NCBI RefSeq assembly: GCF_014646255.1
Contig: NZ_BMNC01000007.1
Coordinates: 1-64,000 of the forward strand
Direction of reading: 5' to 3'
DNA from: Lentzea pudingi
GTDB taxonomy: Bacteria > Actinomycetota > Actinomycetes > Mycobacteriales > Pseudonocardiaceae
DNA: 64,000 bases
This document shows positions 33,962-41,599 of this stretch, piece by piece. Both the position numbers and the translations under genes were made by a program. Within the stretch, counting starts at the first letter, position 1. Each line of letters opens with the position of its first letter. The notes under the pieces are model-generated. The model was not told the DNA's origin and did no database searches. It worked only from the letters and a program-made list of their open reading frames with translations.

Positions 33962-35038
33962 TCAGAAACGCGGGTGATCGCCAACGAGCTTGGCGCCGCC
34001 CTCTTCGGACTTGGTGATCTCGCCGAGCACCCACGCCGGCACGTGGCGGGCGGTGAGGACGGCCAGCGCGCGGTCGACGTCCTCGGGCGCGACGACGGCG
34101 ACCATGCCGACGCCCATGTTGAACGCCTTCTCCATCTCCTCGCGCTCCACGCGGCCGCGCTGGGCGATGAGCTGGAACACCGGCGCGGGCGTCCAGGTGC
34201 CGCGGTCGAGCGTCGCGTGCAGGCCCTGGGGCAGCACGCGGGCCAGGTTCGCGGCCAGGCCACCACCGGTGACGTGGGAGAAGCAGCGGACCTCTGTCTC
34301 GGCGATCAGCGCCAGGCAGTCCTTGGCGTAGATCTTGGTCGGCTCCAGCATCTCCTCGCCGAGGGTGCGGCCGAACTCCTCGACGTGGCCCTCCAGCGGC
34401 ATCCGCGCGATCTCCAGCAGCACGTGCCTCGCGAGCGAGTACCCGTTGGAGTGCAGGCCGGACGAGCCCATCGCGATCACGACGTCGCCGTCGCGGACGC
34501 GCTCGGGACCGAGCAGCTTGGAGTGCTCGACCACGCCGACGCCGGTGCCGGAGATGTCGTAGTCGTCGTCGCCCATCAGGCCGGGGTGCTCGGCGGTCTC
34601 GCCGCCGAGCAGCGCGCAACCGGCCTGGACACAGCCTTCGGCGATGCCCTTGACCAGCGACGCGATCCGGTCGGGGACGACCTTGCCGACCGCGATGTAG
34701 TCCTGCACGAACAACGGCTCGGCACCGCAGACGACCAGGTCGTCCACGATCATGGCGACGAGGTCGATGCCGACGGTGTCGTGCTTGTCGAGCGCCTGCG
34801 CGATCGCGATCTTGGTGCCGACGCCGTCCGTGGACGAGGCGAGGATCGGCTCCTTCCAGCGGTCGAGCTTGAGCTGGAACAGGCCGGCGAAGCCACCGAT
34901 CCCACCGAGCACCTCGGGCCGGTGCGCCTTGGCCGCCCACGGCTTGAGCTTCTCCACCGCCTCGTCACCTGCGGCGATACTGACTCCGGCGGCGGCGTAG
35001 GTGGCCTTGGCGCTGTCGGTCACGTCAACTTCTTCCAC
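33962..35038 (-). CDS. purM: Phosphoribosylformylglycinamidine cyclo-ligase
   Basis: The 358-residue enzyme (AIR synthetase) catalyses step five of purine synthesis, the ATP-dependent ring closure of FGAM. Family motifs: TDGVGTKI near 65, the DLVAMIVDDLVVCGAEPLF stretch near 86, GGETAEHPG near 146, and HVTGGGLAANLARVLP near 248. It follows purF by 15 bases. Confidence 0.95.
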   Translation of the reverse strand: MEEVDVTDSAKATYAAAGVSIAAGDEAVEKLKPWAAKAHRPEVLGGIGGFAGLFQLKLDRWKEPILASSTDGVGTKIAIAQALDKHDTVGIDLVAMIVDDLVVCGAEPLFVQDYIAVGKVVPDRIASLVKGIAEGCVQAGCALLGGETAEHPGLMGDDDYDISGTGVGVVEHSKLLGPERVRDGDVVIAMGSSGLHSNGYSLARHVLLEIARMPLEGHVEEFGRTLGEEMLEPTKIYAKDCLALIAETEVRCFSHVTGGGLAANLARVLPQGLHATLDRGTWTPAPVFQLIAQRGRVEREEMEKAFNMGVGMVAVVAPEDVDRALAVLTARHVPAWVLGEITKSEEGGAKLVGDHPRF

Positions 35039-35053
35039 TTGGATCTGAGATGC

Positions 35054-36559
35054 CTAAGGACGACGCAGGGCGTCTTCGGCACCATAGCCGCTCGCCAGAA
35101 CGGGAGCGGCTGAGCCCGACACGCCCTTGAGGCCCTCGAGCAGGTGCTTGCCGATGAGCGCGTCCTGCGGCAGTTCGATCGGGTACTCGCCGTCGAAGCA
35201 GGCCGAGCACAGCCGCGTCTTGGGCTGCTCCGTGGCCGCGATGAGCTGGTCCAGCGACACGTACCCGAGCGAGTCGGCGCCGACCGAGCGACGGATGCCG
35301 TCGTCGTCCAGGCCGTTCGCGATGAGCTCCGCGCGCGAGGCGAAGTCGATGCCGTAGAAGCAGGGCCACTTGACGGGCGGCGACGCGATCCGCACGTGCA
35401 CCTCGAGCGCACCGGCCTCGCGCAGCATGCGCACGAGCGCGCGCTGGGTGTTGCCGCGCACGATCGAGTCGTCCACGACGACCAGGCGCTTGCCCCGGAT
35501 GACGTCGCGCAGCGGGTTCAGCTTCAGCCGGATGCCGAGCTGGCGGATGGTCTGCGACGGCTGGATGAACGTCCGGCCGACGTAGGCGTTCTTGACCAGG
35601 CCCGACCCGTACGGGATGCCGCTGGCCTGCGCGTAGCCGATGGCCGCCGGCGTGCCGGACTCCGGCACCGGGATCACCAGGTCGGCCTCGACCGGGTGCT
35701 CCTTGGCGAGGCGGCGGCCGATCTCGACGCGGGTGGCGTGCACGCCACGTCCGGAGATCGTCGTGTCCGGCCGCGCCAGGTAGACGTACTCGAAGATGCA
35801 GCCCTTGGGTTCGGGCGTCGCGAACCGGGTCGACCGCAGGCCGTCCTCGTCGATCGCGATCAGCTCGCCGGGCTCGACCTCGCGCACGAAGCTCGCGCCG
35901 ACGATGTCGAGCGCCGCCGTCTCGCTCGCCACGACCCAGCCGCGCTCCAACCGGCCGAGCACCAGCGGGCGCACGCCGTGCGGGTCACGCGCCGCGTAGA
36001 GGGTGGACTCGTCGGAGAAGGTCAGGCAGTACGCGCCCTTGACCGTGGGCAGCAGCTCCAGCGCGGCCTGCTCGATGCCCTTGTCGGCCGCCGCGTGGGC
36101 GAGCAGGCCGCAGAGGATGTCCGAGTCGGTGGTGGCGCCGTTGCGCTCGATGATGCCGAGACCCTTGGCCTTCTCCAGCAGCTCGGCGGTGTTCACCAGG
36201 TTGCCGTTGTGGCCGAGGCTCAGCGCACTGCCGGTGGCCGTCGTCCGGAACGTCGGCTGGGCGTTCTCCCAGGTCGTGGACCCGGTGGTGGAGTAACGGC
36301 AGTGCCCGACGGCCACGTGGCCCTTGAGGCTCTGCAGGACCTGCTCGTCGAACACCTGGCTGACGAGACCGAGATCCTTGAAGACGACGACCTGAGTCCC
36401 GTCGCCGACCGAGATGCCGGCCGCCTCCTGCCCGCGGTGCTGCAGGGCGTAGAGGCCGTAGTAGGTCATCTTGGAGACGTCTTCACCCGGAGCCCAGACG
36501 CCGAAGACGCCACACTCCTCACGGGGTTCCTGTTCGGACTGGGAATGGTCGTCGACCAC
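35054..36559 (-). CDS. purF: Amidophosphoribosyltransferase
   Basis: The 501-residue enzyme commits PRPP and glutamine to purine synthesis. It is made with a short propeptide; the catalytic Cys16 follows EE in REECGVFG. Fe-S cluster Cys are seen in KGCIFEY and CSACFDG, so this is the iron-sulfur Bacillus-type enzyme. The PRPP loop is VVVDDSIVRGNT near 363. GTG at 36559 is chosen with GGGAG about nine bases upstream; the in-frame extension further left has no ribosome site or homology. It leads purM. Confidence 0.95.
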   Translation of the reverse strand: MVDDHSQSEQEPREECGVFGVWAPGEDVSKMTYYGLYALQHRGQEAAGISVGDGTQVVVFKDLGLVSQVFDEQVLQSLKGHVAVGHCRYSTTGSTTWENAQPTFRTTATGSALSLGHNGNLVNTAELLEKAKGLGIIERNGATTDSDILCGLLAHAAADKGIEQAALELLPTVKGAYCLTFSDESTLYAARDPHGVRPLVLGRLERGWVVASETAALDIVGASFVREVEPGELIAIDEDGLRSTRFATPEPKGCIFEYVYLARPDTTISGRGVHATRVEIGRRLAKEHPVEADLVIPVPESGTPAAIGYAQASGIPYGSGLVKNAYVGRTFIQPSQTIRQLGIRLKLNPLRDVIRGKRLVVVDDSIVRGNTQRALVRMLREAGALEVHVRIASPPVKWPCFYGIDFASRAELIANGLDDDGIRRSVGADSLGYVSLDQLIAATEQPKTRLCSACFDGEYPIELPQDALIGKHLLEGLKGVSGSAAPVLASGYGAEDALRRP

Positions 36560-36657
36560 CGAATTGGCTCCCTCACGAATGGGGCTGGCTGCACCCCGAG
36601 TGTATGTGGAGCACCACGTGGTAGACCCCCCTCGAACCCCTGGTGAGGTGATGAAAC

Positions 36658-37005
36658 TCATGCCTTCCGGCACTGTTCGAGGGTCAGCGGTAGGCCGTTC
36701 AGGTACTCGAAGCCGTCGGACACTTCCCGCGCCGCACAGATGATCTCGTCGCCCGTGGTCGCGGTCACACCGTCGCTCGCGAAGTCGTCCGGCTCGACGA
36801 AGGCGTCCTTGAAGGCGTCGGGCTCGGGGGCGCCGGACGGCAGCTCGCCGACCGGTGCCAGGTACAGGCGGGTGGTGCAGAGGGTGTCGCTGTAGCCGTC
36901 GTAGCAGGGGTTGATGCGGGTGACCTCGAAGCGGATCTCGTTCTCCCAGCGGCCGCAGGCGGTGAGGGCGAGGCAGGCGGCGAGTGCCGCGATGATCTTG
37001 CGCAT
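36658..37005 (-). CDS. Small lipoprotein, paralogue 4 of 4
   Basis: The 115-residue product has a signal with lipobox LTAC (Cys 18-22 region) and ends in CRKA. It contains the family's conserved elements (W.NE(I/V)RF.V, a VGELP segment, GDEIIC). It is the last and most divergent member of a tandem set of four. The ATG overlaps the upstream stop by one base. No known domain recognised. Confidence 0.75.
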   Translation of the reverse strand: MRKIIAALAACLALTACGRWENEIRFEVTRINPCYDGYSDTLCTTRLYLAPVGELPSGAPEPDAFKDAFVEPDDFASDGVTATTGDEIICAAREVSDGFEYLNGLPLTLEQCRKA

Positions 37006-37343
37006 CAAGCCTTCCTGCACCGGAGCAGATCGGTCTGAACGGTGTTGGTTTGCAGCGCACCGATCGTGCGCTGCTTCGCGATGCAGACGACCTCGTCGCC
37101 GACTTCGACATCACCGTCGACCTCTTCGGCTTCGACGATCCTGCCGGTGAAGTTCTCCCGGTCGAACGCATCGTCGGGCAGTTCGCCGACCAGGTCGAGC
37201 CACACCTCCGTGCGGCCGGCGTAGGTCGGCTGGGCCGGCTGTTCCTCGACCTTGGACACCTTCAGCCTGACCTCGGACTGCCAGTCGCCCGCGCACCCGG
37301 TGAGCACGAGACACGTCACGAGAACTGCCGCGATCCTGCGCAT
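37005..37343 (-). CDS. Small lipoprotein, paralogue 3 of 4
   Basis: The 112-residue lipoprotein has lipobox LTGC and shares with its neighbours W..EVRL.V, LVGELPDDAF, VGDEVVC and C-terminal CRKA. Predicted to be exported and anchored on the outer face of the membrane. Stop/start overlap of one base with the next gene. Confidence 0.78.
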   Translation of the reverse strand: MRRIAAVLVTCLVLTGCAGDWQSEVRLKVSKVEEQPAQPTYAGRTEVWLDLVGELPDDAFDRENFTGRIVEAEEVDGDVEVGDEVVCIAKQRTIGALQTNTVQTDLLRCRKA

Positions 37344-37681
37344 CAGGCCTTCTCACACGAGGACACGTCGGTCCTGATCGTCGACGTTCGGGTGTAGCCC
37401 CCGGACTTCTGCTCGGCCCAGCAGAGGAACTGGTCGCCCACCTCGAAGTCACCGCGAAACGTCCGATAGCTGACGACCGCGGGCGTCAGCGTCAGAGGCT
37501 CGAAGACGTCGTCCGGTGGTTCGCCGACCAGTTCGAGCCGCACCTCGGCGTTCTGCGGGTTTTCCGGAAAGGGCCGATCGAAGATCTTGGTGACCTCGTA
37601 GCGGACCTGCTGCCGCCACTCCGAGGCGCCGCAACCCGCCAGGACGAGACCAGCCGCGAGCACGGCGGCGATCTTGCGCAT
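37343..37681 (-). CDS. Small lipoprotein, paralogue 2 of 4
   Basis: The 112-residue lipoprotein has lipobox LAGC and the shared pattern W...VRYEV, LVGEPPDDVF, VGDQFLC and CEKA end. A longer in-frame reading to 37816 lies in the upstream gene and is rejected; the ATG at 37681 overlaps that gene's stop. Confidence 0.78.
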   Translation of the reverse strand: MRKIAAVLAAGLVLAGCGASEWRQQVRYEVTKIFDRPFPENPQNAEVRLELVGEPPDDVFEPLTLTPAVVSYRTFRGDFEVGDQFLCWAEQKSGGYTRTSTIRTDVSSCEKA

Positions 37682-37998
37682 CACGCCTTCTTGCAGCTGT
37701 TCAGGTGCGTGACGACGTTCGAGTTCCCGAACGCGTTCCCCTTCTCCTGCTCGACCTGGCAGACCACCTCGTCGCCGACTCGGGCACCATCGATCCGGGA
37801 CGTCTGCATGGGCCACTTCTTCAAGTTCTCGGGTTCCAACGCCCCCTTGGGCGCATCCCCCACCAGTTCGAGGTCGAAGAATTCAGTCGGGCCGGTGGCG
37901 TGCGTTGAGACGATCTTGTACTGGAGCTCCTGTTGCCAGGACGCCGAACACCCGGTCAGCAACAGGCAACCGAGCAACACCGCGGAGAACTTTCGCAT
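37681..37998 (-). CDS. Small lipoprotein, paralogue 1 of 4
   Basis: The 105-residue lipoprotein is the first of the array in transcription order. It has lipobox LTGC, WQQELQYKI, LVGDAPKGAL, VGDEVVC and CKKA end. ATG at 37998 overlaps the stop of the DinB-like gene by one base. No named family recognised. Confidence 0.78.
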   Translation of the reverse strand: MRKFSAVLLGCLLLTGCSASWQQELQYKIVSTHATGPTEFFDLELVGDAPKGALEPENLKKWPMQTSRIDGARVGDEVVCQVEQEKGNAFGNSNVVTHLNSCKKA

Positions 37999-38753
37999 CA
38001 GTGCCCCCGTCCGACCTGGAGGACGTCCAGGACGCGCCGGTCGCCGGTCATCTCCTTGAAGTTCATGCGGTTCCAGAGCCAGAAGTAGACGACCTCGGCC
38101 TCGCCGGTCACCTGCGCGTCGCCCTCCTCCCCGGGAGCGGCGGCGCGGATCTCCGGCACCTCCTCCGGTGCCAGGGAGATCAACCACGACTCTGGGACGT
38201 CGGTCGGTCGGACAGTGGCGGTGGCGGCCACCATGTTCGGCACGTCACCGTCGAGCTTGGCCGCGACGATCGTCGTCAGCACCTCGTCGATGCCGTCCAC
38301 GCAAAGATCGGCATCCGTGGCCACGACCTCGCGGACGACCGTCTGCGCGTCGAACCTGCGAAGCACGGTCTCGTGCGCGATCCGGCGGTGCCACACCCAC
38401 GCGAGGTCGGGCGCGGCCGGCGAGAAGGTCCACACGGGGCGATTTCCCGGCACGGCCGTCAGGATCTCCGCAGCCGTGGTCAGCTGCAGGTCGAGGTATT
38501 CGAGCGGAGACAGCCCGGCCTGCGGAGGCGCCGGCCGCATCGCCGTGCGGCTGCCGGTGCGCAGGTACGCGGTGGAGGTCTCCAGGAAGCGGCCGAGGTG
38601 GATCACCAGGTCCTGCACGGTCCATCCCGGCCGCGTCGGCACCGGGGTGGCCGGATCCACGTCTGCCACTGCCTTGCGGAACATCTCCGCCTGCTCGATG
38701 AACACAGCGGTCCACCGCTGGGCCGTCCACCCTGTCTGCACCATGAACGACAT
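37998..38753 (-). CDS. Mycothiol-dependent maleylpyruvate isomerase-like (DinB superfamily) protein
   Basis: The 251-residue protein belongs to the TIGR03083 (MDMPI N-terminal, DinB-fold four-helix bundle) family, with W...VFIEQAEMFRKA and an H..R...E...H metal-site pattern (IHLGRF and WHRRIAHET). Family members are metal-dependent thiol transferases or of unknown role. It starts the operon of four lipoproteins. Substrate unknown. Confidence 0.78.
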   Translation of the reverse strand: MSFMVQTGWTAQRWTAVFIEQAEMFRKAVADVDPATPVPTRPGWTVQDLVIHLGRFLETSTAYLRTGSRTAMRPAPPQAGLSPLEYLDLQLTTAAEILTAVPGNRPVWTFSPAAPDLAWVWHRRIAHETVLRRFDAQTVVREVVATDADLCVDGIDEVLTTIVAAKLDGDVPNMVAATATVRPTDVPESWLISLAPEEVPEIRAAAPGEEGDAQVTGEAEVVYFWLWNRMNFKEMTGDRRVLDVLQVGRGH

Positions 38754-38838
38754 CGTGCCCGAAACGGTCTACGGGTGAGTGTGGAACCGGCCATGATGTA
38801 TTTGCGTCGCAGTGATCGACGACCAACAGGGGGTGGCG

Positions 38839-39162
38839 ATGTTCGGCGTTGAGCCAGAGCTGCTGCGCAACGCGTCCAAGGAGTTCGGCAACGGCTCCGA
38901 CGCGGTGCGCGAGGCAGCGGAGATGATCTCGATGCTCAGGCTCGACACGGGCGCGCTCGGCGAGGTCGACGCCGCCGCGGAGTTCGCGGACGCGTTGTCG
39001 AAGTTCGCCGGAACCCACTCCCAGGACCTGCAGCGCGGTTCTGCCTGGATCACCGATGCGGCAGAGGGTCTGGTGTCGAACGCCGAGGCCTACCAGCGCA
39101 CGGACGACGACCACGCCACCGCGTTGAAGAAGATCCTCCAGGGTTTCGGGGGCGGCAAGTGA
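38839..39162 (+). CDS. EspC-like type VII secretion substrate
   Basis: The 107-residue helical protein is of the ESX-1 EspC/WXG100-like type. The C-terminal export signal YxxxD is present (YQRTD in AYQRTDDDHATAL, about 89-93). The ATG at 38839 follows AGGGGG; an in-frame GTG at 38812 is possible. Its stop overlaps the next gene (GTGA). Helical pairing with that protein's N-terminus would make a heterodimer, as in known ESX couples (inference). Confidence 0.78.
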   Translation: MFGVEPELLRNASKEFGNGSDAVREAAEMISMLRLDTGALGEVDAAAEFADALSKFAGTHSQDLQRGSAWITDAAEGLVSNAEAYQRTDDDHATALKKILQGFGGGK

Positions 39163-41129
39163 GCTACACCGATCCCGAAAGCCTTTACGGCAGGCTCGCG
39201 TCCGGCGATGTCGGCCGCATCGCTGCCGCCGCAGACCCGATCACCGGCGCGATCAGCGCGGTCGGTCGCGCGGGCGAGTCCGTCGCCAACGGCGGCAAGA
39301 CCGCTGTCAGCAACTGGACAGGTGACGCCGCCTCCAAGTTCACCGCTCGTGCTCAGCTGTCCGCCACGGCCGCCAAGGCCGCAGCCGAACGACTCGGCGC
39401 GGGTGTCGACATCGTTCAGGCCGCTTCACGTGCCTACGGCCAGATGCGAGGCGCCGCGGATCAGGCGATCGGCGTGTGGCGCGGGCGCCCACCGGGCATG
39501 GACGAGGAACAGACCCGGCAGCTCGCGAACCAGGTCAACGACTCCCTGAACAAGGTGAAGTCCGGCTACGACAACGTCCTGCGTTCATACGCGGGAGCGC
39601 TCACCAAGATTCCGCCGGGCTTCGAGGAGTCCGCGCGCACGGACGGCGGCTGGGGCCGAGCCGCCCAGCGCGGCGGTGCGGGCGGCGCGCTGCCGCCGGT
39701 TCCCCCTCCCGGTTCCGACCCGAAGGCCGTCGCCGACTGGTGGAAGTCGCTCAGCAAGGACCAGCAGGAAGCGCTCAAGAACACCAAGTACCAGGAGCTC
39801 GGCCAGCTCCGCGGTCTGCCCGCCGACGTGCTCGACCACGCGAACCGCAAGCGGATCCCCGAGGACGTGGCGCGGTTCAACGCGGAGAAGGACCAGCTCA
39901 AACAGCAGTTGGCCGATCGTGCACGCGAACTCGGCGTCGACCCGAACTCGTCCGAGGGCCAGCGCGCGCTGCGCAACGACGCCCAGGGTTCGCAGCTGAT
40001 GTCGCAGTACGACGAAGCGGCACGTCGCGCGAAGAACGCGGAAGACGCGGGCCAGGCGTTGGTCACAGCGGAGAAGTTGAGCCTGGAGACCGGCAAGCAG
40101 GCGTACGTGCTGGCGTGGAGTCCTGACGGGGCCGGTGCCAAGGAAGGTGCGATCGCCGTCGCGTTCGGCAACCCGGACACGGCGAAGAACGTGGCGGTGT
40201 GCGTGCCGGGCACCACGTCGACGCTCAGCAGCTTCGGCCTGGACCAGGCCTCGAACCTCAGCGCGAAGATGGGCCCGGACGGCGCCGCCGTCCAGTGGCT
40301 CGGCTACGACGCGCCGGAGTTCCTGCCCGGCCAGGTGAACGACCCCGCGCAGGCGATCGAGGGCGGCCAGGTCCTGGCGAAGGACGTCGAGGGCTACCGC
40401 ACCACCAACCCCAACGCGCACGTCACGGTGATCGGCCACAGCTACGGCAGCACGGTCGTCGGCTACTCCGCGATGGACAACGGGCTGAAGGCGGACGACA
40501 TCGTGTTCGTCGGCTCGCCGGGTGTCGGGGCGTCCAACGTCGACCAGCTGTCGGCGGGCGGCGGGCACGTCTACGTCGGAGGCACCGAGCACGACCCGGT
40601 CATCCAGGCGACGAGTGGCGACTGGTTCACGAAGGACGGGTCGTCGACCGGCCCCTACGACTCCTCGTTCGGCGCGAAGACGTTCGGCACGTCCGGCGAG
40701 TCGTGGATCGGGCACGCCCACTCGTCGTACTACGACAAGGACTCCGAGTCGCTCGACAACCTCGCCAAGATCGCCAACGGGGACGGCGGCAGCGTCACCG
40801 AGCAGCGCTGGCAGGACGCTCCCACCCCGCGTGAGGTGCCCGGTTCGGACATCCCCGGGGTCGGGCCGGTCATCGACTGGGGGGTCAACACCGGCAAGGA
40901 GGTCGTCGACATGGGCGAGGACGTCTGGCGCGGTGGTGGTCAGGTCGTCGACGACATCTCGAACGGGCGCTGGGGTGACGCGGCCGGGCACGCGGTGGAC
41001 ACCGTCGGCGAGGTCGCGAGTGACGCCGGTGACGTCGTGGTCGACACCGTGGGCAACGTGGTGGAGCTCGGGCGCGACGCCGTCGAGGGTGTCGGTGGCG
41101 CGATCAAGACGATCGGGTCGTGGTTCTAG
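39159..41129 (+). CDS. WXG-like / DUF1023 alpha-beta hydrolase (ESX effector-like)
   Basis: The 656-residue protein has a helical N-terminus with WTGDAA (a WxG turn) at about 48-53 and a linker with Pro/Gly. A DUF1023 hydrolase domain (about 175-545) follows, with the ADWWKSLS entry and nucleophile Ser428 in GHSYGS. An amphipathic Val/Asp-rich C-terminal tail closes it. It is probably exported with the EspC-like protein and acts on lipid or peptidoglycan. GTG start overlaps the preceding stop. No immunity gene is recognised downstream. Confidence 0.8.
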   Translation: MSYTDPESLYGRLASGDVGRIAAAADPITGAISAVGRAGESVANGGKTAVSNWTGDAASKFTARAQLSATAAKAAAERLGAGVDIVQAASRAYGQMRGAADQAIGVWRGRPPGMDEEQTRQLANQVNDSLNKVKSGYDNVLRSYAGALTKIPPGFEESARTDGGWGRAAQRGGAGGALPPVPPPGSDPKAVADWWKSLSKDQQEALKNTKYQELGQLRGLPADVLDHANRKRIPEDVARFNAEKDQLKQQLADRARELGVDPNSSEGQRALRNDAQGSQLMSQYDEAARRAKNAEDAGQALVTAEKLSLETGKQAYVLAWSPDGAGAKEGAIAVAFGNPDTAKNVAVCVPGTTSTLSSFGLDQASNLSAKMGPDGAAVQWLGYDAPEFLPGQVNDPAQAIEGGQVLAKDVEGYRTTNPNAHVTVIGHSYGSTVVGYSAMDNGLKADDIVFVGSPGVGASNVDQLSAGGGHVYVGGTEHDPVIQATSGDWFTKDGSSTGPYDSSFGAKTFGTSGESWIGHAHSSYYDKDSESLDNLAKIANGDGGSVTEQRWQDAPTPREVPGSDIPGVGPVIDWGVNTGKEVVDMGEDVWRGGGQVVDDISNGRWGDAAGHAVDTVGEVASDAGDVVVDTVGNVVELGRDAVEGVGGAIKTIGSWF

Positions 41130-41168
41130 CGCCGCGACTGGCGGAGGTGCCGGTCGCGGCGCTAGAAC
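41123..41168. terminator. Perfect 16-bp bidirectional terminator containing both stop codons
   Basis: Arms 41123-41138 and 41153-41168 pair perfectly over 16 bp, with a 14-base loop. The left arm includes the TAG of the DUF1023 gene and the right arm the (minus-strand) TAG of the sterol-carrier gene, so the two stop codons are symmetric. Confidence 0.9.
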
Positions 41169-41539
41169 TTCACGACCGGCAGCAGTGGTGAGAGGTCGGC
41201 TCGGGTCCCGGAGGCGGTGACCCGGGCACCGTCGAGGGCTTCGGTCCAGGCGAGGGTGCCGGTGGCCAGTTCGAGCCACGTGCGCGGGTCGGTCTCGACC
41301 ACGTTCGGGGGCGTGCCGCGGGTGTGCCGGGGCCCTTCGACGCACTGCACTGCCGCGAACGGGGGAACGCGCACCTCGACGCTGCGACCGGGCGCGATCT
41401 GTTCGAGGGTGCGCAGGCTCAGCCGGACGGCGGCGGCGAGCGCGGGACGTTCTGGCTGGTCAGCCTCGCCTCGCAGCCACGGGAGCACGGCTGCCACGGC
41501 GGCTCGCATCTCGGCTGGGTCGACGGCTTTGGCTGGCAC
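41162..41539 (-). CDS. Sterol carrier (SCP2-like) family protein
   Basis: The 125-residue protein is an SCP2-like domain (MDMPI C-terminal type), known in Pseudonocardiaceae near purF. It shows RTLEQIAPGRSVEVRVPPF and W.EL.TGTLAW. It may bind a lipid or thiol. GTG at 41539 lies seven bases after TAATGT, a candidate leaderless -10. Longer in-frame readings to 42037 lie antisense to the next gene and are rejected. Confidence 0.75.
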   Translation of the reverse strand: MPAKAVDPAEMRAAVAAVLPWLRGEADQPERPALAAAVRLSLRTLEQIAPGRSVEVRVPPFAAVQCVEGPRHTRGTPPNVVETDPRTWLELATGTLAWTEALDGARVTASGTRADLSPLLPVVKF

Positions 41540-41599
41540 GTCCCCCACATTAGCGAAGGGGCAGCGGCGCTCCCGGCGCTGTTGGTATACCTCTGGGCT

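Noticed and set aside
36560..37171. In-frame extension upstream of purF
   Set aside because: The extended part lies over the lipoprotein genes, lacks similarity to PurF, and the GTG at 36559 has a good ribosome site and gives the expected short propeptide.
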